64,000 nucleotides of DNA from Candidula unifasciata. Its lineage: Eukaryota > Mollusca > Gastropoda > Stylommatophora > Geomitridae. The stretch lies in NCBI GenBank assembly GCA_905116865.2, contig CAJHNH020000698.1, positions 179,294 through 243,293 on the forward strand, read 5' to 3'. Of this stretch, positions 58,500 to 64,000 are shown in pieces. Both the position numbers and the translations under genes were made by a program. The notes beneath the pieces were generated by a model. It was given only the letters and a program-made list of their open reading frames with translations, made no database searches and had not been told where the DNA came from. Position 1 is the first letter of the stretch, and each line of letters opens with the position of its first letter.

Positions 58500-59350
58500 A
58501 ATTAATAATACAGGCAGAAAAAGTGATGGACAACACAGCCACACACATGAGTAACACATTTATTACCCCATACTGTAACAGATACAATGGCCATACAATG
58601 TAATATTGAACGCAGCCACAAAATATAATACAAAATGGAGCTACATAATGTAATACTGAACGTAGCCACACAATGTAATTCATAATGTAGGCATGCAATG
58701 TAATAGAACGCAGCTACACAATGTAATATAGAATGCAGCAACACATAACACAGAAAACAGCCAAACAATGAATAATACACAATCATATAATGTAATTTAT
58801 AATGCAGCCATACAATGTAATATGGAATGCAGTCACACAATGAATGATAAATAAATAACCACACAGTGTAACAGATAAATGAGCCACATAATTAAGACAG
58901 AATGCAGCTGCACAACATAACTACAAAACATCTTTACACAATACAGAATATAGCCACACAGCAAAGTAAATACAGAATGAGCATCAAAGAATGCAGCCTC
59001 ACCATGTAGCAATCAACATAGCCACAGAATACAATGTGGAAGGCAGCCACACCATATAACATACAATACAGCCACACAATATGCTTGGAAGGCAGCCACA
59101 CCATGCAACATACAACACAGCCACACAAAACAATATGGAAGGCAGCAACACAATACACAAAGAAACCTCACCATAACACCAAACACTGCAACACATTGTC
59201 ATAAAGAACACACATCTAAAACAGATAAAACAGTCACAGTATGTGATTTAACACCTACACAAAGTGATTACACAGCCATAAATATAACAGATCAGGCATC
59301 CCACACAAGATAGAAACAGTACAGCCTCACACTGTAATACACTGAATATG
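58500..59350. repeat. Degenerate ~24-bp minisatellite (GCAGCCACACAATGTAATA)
   Basis: GAATGCAGCCACACAATGTA and AATATGGAAGGCAGCCACAC recur every 22-30 bp. It could lie in the 3' UTR or flank of the unrecognised minus-strand gene. Confidence 0.8.
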
Positions 59351-59714
59351 AGCTTTCAAAGAAATATGAGAAACATCTCAGCATGAGTGTGATGCATTAT
59401 ATACAAAATGTGACAATTTCTACTTAAATTCAGCTGGTCTCTCTCTCTCTCTCACACACACACAAGATTCCCTAATTCAGATTTGATGTGTGATAGACGA
59501 TCACGCTGCAGCTAAGATGTGATAATGTCAAGTTAATTTAGCTGATGGTTGTAAATGGAGAAATCAAGTTAGGTGAATGACTAAGAGGACACTCACGAAT
59601 AAGAAAGAAAGAAAATTTAGCTGCTCATTTAAATAGCCAGTTATGGATTATTATCAACATTCGTACTCTAGCTATATCCACAAATGCTTCAGTCTCCATC
59701 AAATAAATCCATCA

Positions 59715-59845
59715 GTCTAGAGAGATTAACTAATAAATGTGTCAGGTACTACCAATATCTAGACAGATTAACTAACATATGTGTCAGGTACTACCAATAT
59801 CTAGATACATTTACTAATATATGTGTCAGGTACCACCAATAACAC
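59715..59845. repeat. 46-bp tandem repeat, 3 copies
   Basis: AGATTAACTAATAAATGTGT then CAGGTACTACCAATATCTAG, three times with small changes. Confidence 0.85.
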
Positions 59846-59849
59846 ATCA

Positions 59850-60820
59850 CTGCAGTTAATAAGCATATAAGAAAACTATAAATATTTTGAACACCACACA
59901 AACATTGCTATTAATATCACAGATGCAGCTTCATAAAACCCAATGGTTCCTAATTGGGGGTGCCTGAACAGAAGATAACTGCTATTAAAAATATCAAAGA
60001 CAATCCAGAAATTACAGACACCAACAAATCCATTCATATACACATCAATGCCACTCATGATATTGTTTTCATGATGAAACAAAAACAAACATGGCCCTTG
60101 TCAAGTAATTTGATTACTGAGCTATCACAGGTATCAATCAATTTCTTGTCTCTAGAACTATACAGTGCTGACATGAACTGAAACCAAAGGGGAAGGACAT
60201 ATCTTTGAGTGTCTTAAGATGTTGCATTAACGCAGGATGAAATTGTCAGGTTTACAGAAAATAGGTTTAAAGAGGAGACAATTCTTAGAAATATGGGAGG
60301 AAATTCAAACCAAATGAGAATCAGAAATAGATAGCTTCATAATAATGAAAGGATCAATATACATTATGGATGGAAATAAGGTAATGACACAATTACAAAC
60401 AAGAATCAATCAAAGCACATAGCTTTACACTAAGACCTGTTAACAAATCGCCATTATATATATATAAAGCAAAACTTAACATTTGGTTTCAACATAAAAC
60501 ACAAAAGTTTACTATAGGAAATAATAAAGGGCAAAATTGAGGATGAAAAAACAAACTATACAGGCATGCAAGAACATTAAGGTTTTCAATTATGTAGAAC
60601 TGAAGAGACCATTGGTGTTAGAGAACAGTGGAGTGATGATCTGATGATTTTAGACTAAAATGATGTGATTATATCATACAGACATTAATTATGTGACACA
60701 GAAGTACACTTTTATCACTGCAACATACTTTGTGTGTGATGTGATTATATGTTCACTGCTGACAGTGTGAGCCAGATTACATGTTAAGGTACCATTGGAG
60801 CAGTATATATAATATCAACA
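59850..60820. other. Intergenic or 3' flank, nothing recognised
   Basis: AT-rich, no clear repeat or coding signal. If the exon at 61132-61177 is terminal, this could be 3' UTR of that gene. Confidence 0.4.
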
Positions 60821-60854
60821 AAAGAGATGAACCTTAACACTTATAATTCAGCTT

Positions 60855-60965
60855 TAAACATACAATCTGGCTTTTCTCTCCTTCACACATACATCCTGGT
60901 CTCTCTTTCCTTCACACATATAACCTGGCTTCTCTTTCTCCTTCACACTCATAACCTGGATTCAG
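60855..60965. repeat. ~32-bp tandem repeat, 3 copies
   Basis: CTTCACACATACATCCTGG, CTTCACACATATAACCTGG and CTTCACACTCATAACCTGG separated by CT-rich spacers. Confidence 0.75.
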
Positions 60966-61131
60966 CCTCCCTCCAGGTTGCTGCTGGTCTAGTCTTACAA
61001 GTGATCTTTCTGTATATGCAGTAACTCATCACCCACTGAAGCCAGAAGCTCCTCCTATCTCAGCTGAGTTTACAGCCACCTTGGCTAAGCAGACTACTGT
61101 CTCAGCTGGGTGAGGTGGTGGTGATGATATC

Positions 61132-61177
61132 TTATGTGTCCATCGGCATGCTCTCTCTGGGGTAGGTCATCTTTACC
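61132..61177 (-). CDS. Probable terminal coding exon of the same unrecognised gene
   Basis: Acceptor TACTTTGACGCAG|G is followed by a G that completes AGG with the phase-2 end of the exon at 63824, then reads VKMTYPRESMPMDT and a stop (TAA). The matching phase and the similar Met/Pro/Arg composition support the pairing. A different terminal exon cannot be excluded. The 2.6 kb intron between them contains a LINE (+) and a family A SINE (-). Minus-strand AATAAA candidates lie far downstream, near 58557 and 57981. Confidence 0.5.
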
Positions 61178-61330
61178 CTGCGTCAAAGTATCACAAACAG
61201 AAGTTACAGAACCAATAAAATTATGAATGATATTCAGCTAGCATGAATCTAATTCTACCACCTCTAAAAATGAATTTTGGCAAAAGTTAACTCCGGTTGT
61301 TTTGTGGGTGTAATTTGTCTTTTATATCAA

Positions 61331-61450
61331 GTATTTTACTCTGGCCAAACAGTTAAGAATGCTGGGCTCTCATGCTGGAAACCTAGGTTGGCTACGAGGT
61401 TTTTTTTCCAGTCAGGGGCAAAAACAAAATCCTAACTGGCACAGTCCCTT
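61331..61450 (+). mobile_element. tRNA-like SINE head
   Basis: CTGGCCAAACAGTTAAGAAT (A box region) and AAACCTAGGTTGGCTACGAG (weak B box), followed by a T run and CAGTCAGGGGCAAAAAC. In the intron of the unrecognised gene. Confidence 0.4.
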
Positions 61451-61789
61451 GTGGCCCTAAATCCTTAAACTAACCCCATCTACATGGCAAAAATGATAAA
61501 CAGAGGTAGTAATGACAGATTTTTTTTTTAATAGACTTTCCTTATACATATGTAGAAATTATGCCAAGACAAAGTTAGGAATGTCCTCGGTAAAGGAAGT
61601 AAAAGAAGAATAAATGAGGTCTTCATTGCTAACTGGTTGATCCATTTGCCTCATGTTGAAGGTTATAGGTCTGTTTCCACTTTGTATTATTCTGTTAACA
61701 AGTAAATTTTTTACTGAGATAAGCAGAGATTACCACTGGAGGTACTGAGGTTGTGCTGGTTTGACATTTCTGGCAGGCAGCTTGCCTGT

Positions 61790-62752
61790 AGAAGTGTAGT
61801 TAGAATAAATCAGGGAACATCTCATCCTTTCACAGTGTCATCGGGAGTAAGACAGGAGTGTGTCTTATCACCACTGCTGTTTATCACCTACATCGACAGT
61901 ATATGCAAGAATGCCAAGCCCATGAATGAAGATCTTAGTAAGATCAACGAATTACTCTTTGCAGATGACCAGGCCTTGATAGCAGATACAGCCATGAAAT
62001 TGCAACAACATCTAACATCCATGAATGAAGAATGTAAAACAAATAATATGAGAATCAACACTGAAAAGACAGAAGTAATGTCAATAGGAAAAAAGAAGAC
62101 AGATCTAAACATAGCAATAGAATACAAAGGCATTAAACAGGCATCTGAGTTTAAATATCTGGGAACTACATTTACCGAAGATGGGAAATAGGATAAAGAA
62201 ATTGACATTAGATGCAGTAAAGCAAACCAAGTATTGGGACAGCTAGCCCCCCTCTTACAGCATAAGACAATCCCAATCAGCACAAAGAGACATCTTATTC
62301 AAAGCATATTCATTCCAACTCTGTGCTACCAGTGCCAGGCATGGTCACTCACAACAAACCATTAAAAAAAATTAGTAACCACGGAAATGAGATGTCTAAG
62401 AAGGGCTGTAGGAGTGACCATAAGAGATAAGATCAGGAATGAGATCATAAGAGAACAAGTAGGCACAGAACCAATTCTGGATTACATACAAAGACAGCAA
62501 GTGAAATGGTTTGCCCACTTAGAGAGAATGCCTTGTGACACCATACCATACAAAGCATACATGGAAAGAGAAGAAGGACGTAGAGCACGGGGTAGACCAA
62601 GAGCAAGATGGAAGGATAACATCAGAGAAACTCTACAACAGCACGATGTGCCTATGGTCGAGGCAGCCAGAAGAGCTAGAAACAGAACCTTATATCTCCC
62701 TCGACACCCACAGCGGTAAAAGAGGAAGTGAAGAAGAAGAAGAAGAAGAAGC
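61790..62752 (+). mobile_element. LINE 3' part: reverse transcriptase C-terminal half with GAA-repeat tail
   Basis: One frame runs from about 61790 to 62716 with only two stops (62189 and near 62363). It shows GVRQECVLSPLLF, the catalytic box FADDQAL, KTEVM, FKYLGTTF and the C-terminal motif RARGRPRARWKDNIRETL. These are the palm and thumb of a non-LTR reverse transcriptase followed by the usual Arg-Gly-Arg-Pro tail. The 5' end is truncated. After the last stop comes a (GAA)n tail at 62727-62752. It is inactive because of truncation and stops, but it has decayed little. Confidence 0.88.
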
Positions 62753-62841
62753 TTGCGTTCCATAGAGAGAAACTAGTCATAATGGAAATCTCAGTGCAAT
62801 GATACTGATTACCTTGTCTTTAAACATCCAGAAGTGCATTC

Positions 62842-63125
62842 TCTTCTTCGTATCGACCAGCGGTAAACTCCAGCAAAAAGTTCAGGTTGGTTTTCGTCCA
62901 CCAGTGGACATTAGGTCTTGTTCCAGAACCTGAGTGTTGTGTGCACATACATTTTACAGATCTGACATCTGTATGCAGATTGTTGGTTCCTTGCCTCTCA
63001 GGCTGATGCATTCTGACTTTAAAGGAAGCCCCCAATGAGTTTACTCCTATGACATGCTTGTTGGGGTGGCAGTGGGTCTATTCTCGTTTTCCCCAAAATG
63101 AGGAGCCAGAACCCACAAAAGGAAA
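62842..63125 (-). mobile_element. Short retroposon, family A, with 11-bp target-site duplication
   Basis: Family A in reverse, 284 bp: TCTTCTTCG tail, CCAGCGGTAAACTCCAGC, CAGAACCTGAGTGTTGTGTG, TTGGTTCCTTGCCTCTCAGG, and a decayed head GAGCCAGAACCCACA. GAAGTGCATTC (62831-62841) and GAAATGCATTC (63126-63136) flank it. It lies only about 90 bp beyond the LINE with the same GAA tail. Confidence 0.8.
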
Positions 63126-63439
63126 GAAATGCATTCAACACAGAAAATAATCACATTTTAATCAGCACCTTGAGTCAGCCACTTCATATTCTAACCATGG
63201 ATCAGGTGATTAATGAACAATAGCAACACTTTTTACCTGTTTAGGTCCCCTCATTCACTTTAATACAATCAGCCCCTTTACAAATAGAGAAGCTTGATGG
63301 TTATAAAAACAAACACACTAACAGAACATTAAAACAGATAACAAGAAAAAACACTTATTCTAGGCAACAAAACTGTAAGCAGACTATGGGAGAGAAGCAA
63401 GACATGTTAACTGTTTCTAGTTTTTAAATGTACGCCAGT

Positions 63440-63655
63440 AGATACTTATTTAGGTATGTACGCATGCATGTGACTATAAAGGTTATGAATTTGCAATATG
63501 AAGCTCCTATTTTGTTCACTGCCATGTGAACTTGACATGCATTACACACAAAACACAACCGCTGTGTGAAATATGAGTGGCTGGAAGAGCTGATGTAAGA
63601 TAGGCCTACAGGCCCAATTTGTGATTCTGTGAAGAAAAAAGTTTATTAATTTTTG
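63440..63655 (+). mobile_element. LINE 3' terminus, degenerate third copy
   Basis: Contains GCTGTGTGAAATATGAGTGG, GAGCTGATGTAAGATAGGCC and CAATTTGTGATTCTGTGAA, aligning with the ends at 48190-48275 and 38185-38265. The orientation is plus. It lies in the intron of the unrecognised gene. Confidence 0.5.
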
Positions 63656-63823
63656 ACATCTTGAGGAAAAAATTTGATAGTTTATGAAGAAACATTAAGC
63701 AAGAATAGCTGACTCATCAAATTCTTCCCTAAGTCATAACAAGCACCAAGGGGTTATTGATGAAACATTGCGAAACAAGACACTGTAAATTCTTAAAATG
63801 GTAACAATCATCCATAGACTGAC

Positions 63824-64000
63824 CTGATTGGACGTCCTGCCATTAGCTGGATCCCTCTTCCTGGCATCACAGGCCCACCAAGGTACCTTTGCCGAACCAA
63901 CTGCTGCATCATGGTCCCCTGGCTGACACCCCTCAACATGCCATGTTGGATCAGGGTTGTTGGGGCCATTTGACCTCCTGGCATGAGACCTGCACCTCTC
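63824..64000 (-). CDS. Internal exon of an unrecognised gene, cut by the window edge
   Basis: The frame is open for 58 codons from 63999 down to a clean donor AG|GTCAGT (phase 2). It reads RGAGLMPGGQMAPTTLIQHG, then MLRGVSQGTMMQQLVRQRYL and GGPVMPGRGIQLMAGRPI. It is rich in Met, Gly, Gln and Arg, like a disordered tail of a nuclear or RNA-linked protein, but I do not recognise it. Codon use and GC are higher than the flanking DNA, which supports a real exon. The rest of the gene lies beyond base 64000. Confidence 0.72.

Overview
This is a eukaryotic genomic window, intron-rich and repeat-rich. Animal origin is shown by one well-conserved gene, by GT-AG introns of 0.9-7 kb, and by several LINE and tRNA-derived SINE families. 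A mollusc, perhaps a gastropod, is my best guess from the style of the SINE/LINE content, but no sequence here fixes the taxon.

Region 1 (about 0.3-37.6 kb, minus strand) is one complete ARFGAP2/3-type gene (ADP-ribosylation factor GTPase-activating protein of the COPI/Golgi pathway). I could join twelve coding exons (37522 down to 1589) with matching phases and GT-AG borders into a 566-residue protein. It has the CX2CX16CX2C ArfGAP zinc finger with its arginine finger, the central basic/coiled segment, two Ile-Ser-Ser repeats, and the C-terminal amphipathic end. The last exon carries only four codons and a stop after a 6.9 kb intron. About 100 bp of unique DNA upstream of the ATG holds an E-box, a CCAAT box and a CRE-like half site; beyond it lie a tetranucleotide repeat and transposable elements. 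Introns hold minisatellites (24-76 bp units), SINEs and LINE remnants.

Region 2 (about 37.6-61 kb) has no host gene that I can support. It holds LINE fragments with RNase H domains, a LINE 3' end inserted in a 35-bp minisatellite, several SINE families, long simple repeats and C/G homopolymer runs.

Region 3 (61.1-64.0 kb, minus strand) holds the end of a second gene: an exon open at the window edge (63824-64000) and a probable terminal exon (61132-61177) in matching phase. I do not recognise its Met/Gly/Arg-rich product. A LINE with a nearly continuous reverse transcriptase frame (61790-62752) and a SINE lie in the intron between them.

The most distinctive pattern is a modular family of short retroposons (called A and B here). 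They share a CCCCGTGTGGGTTCC-type head and a GAA-repeat tail but carry two different bodies. They are flanked by target-site duplications, their tail matches that of the LINE at 61.8-62.75 kb, and at least two copies sit inside minisatellite arrays.
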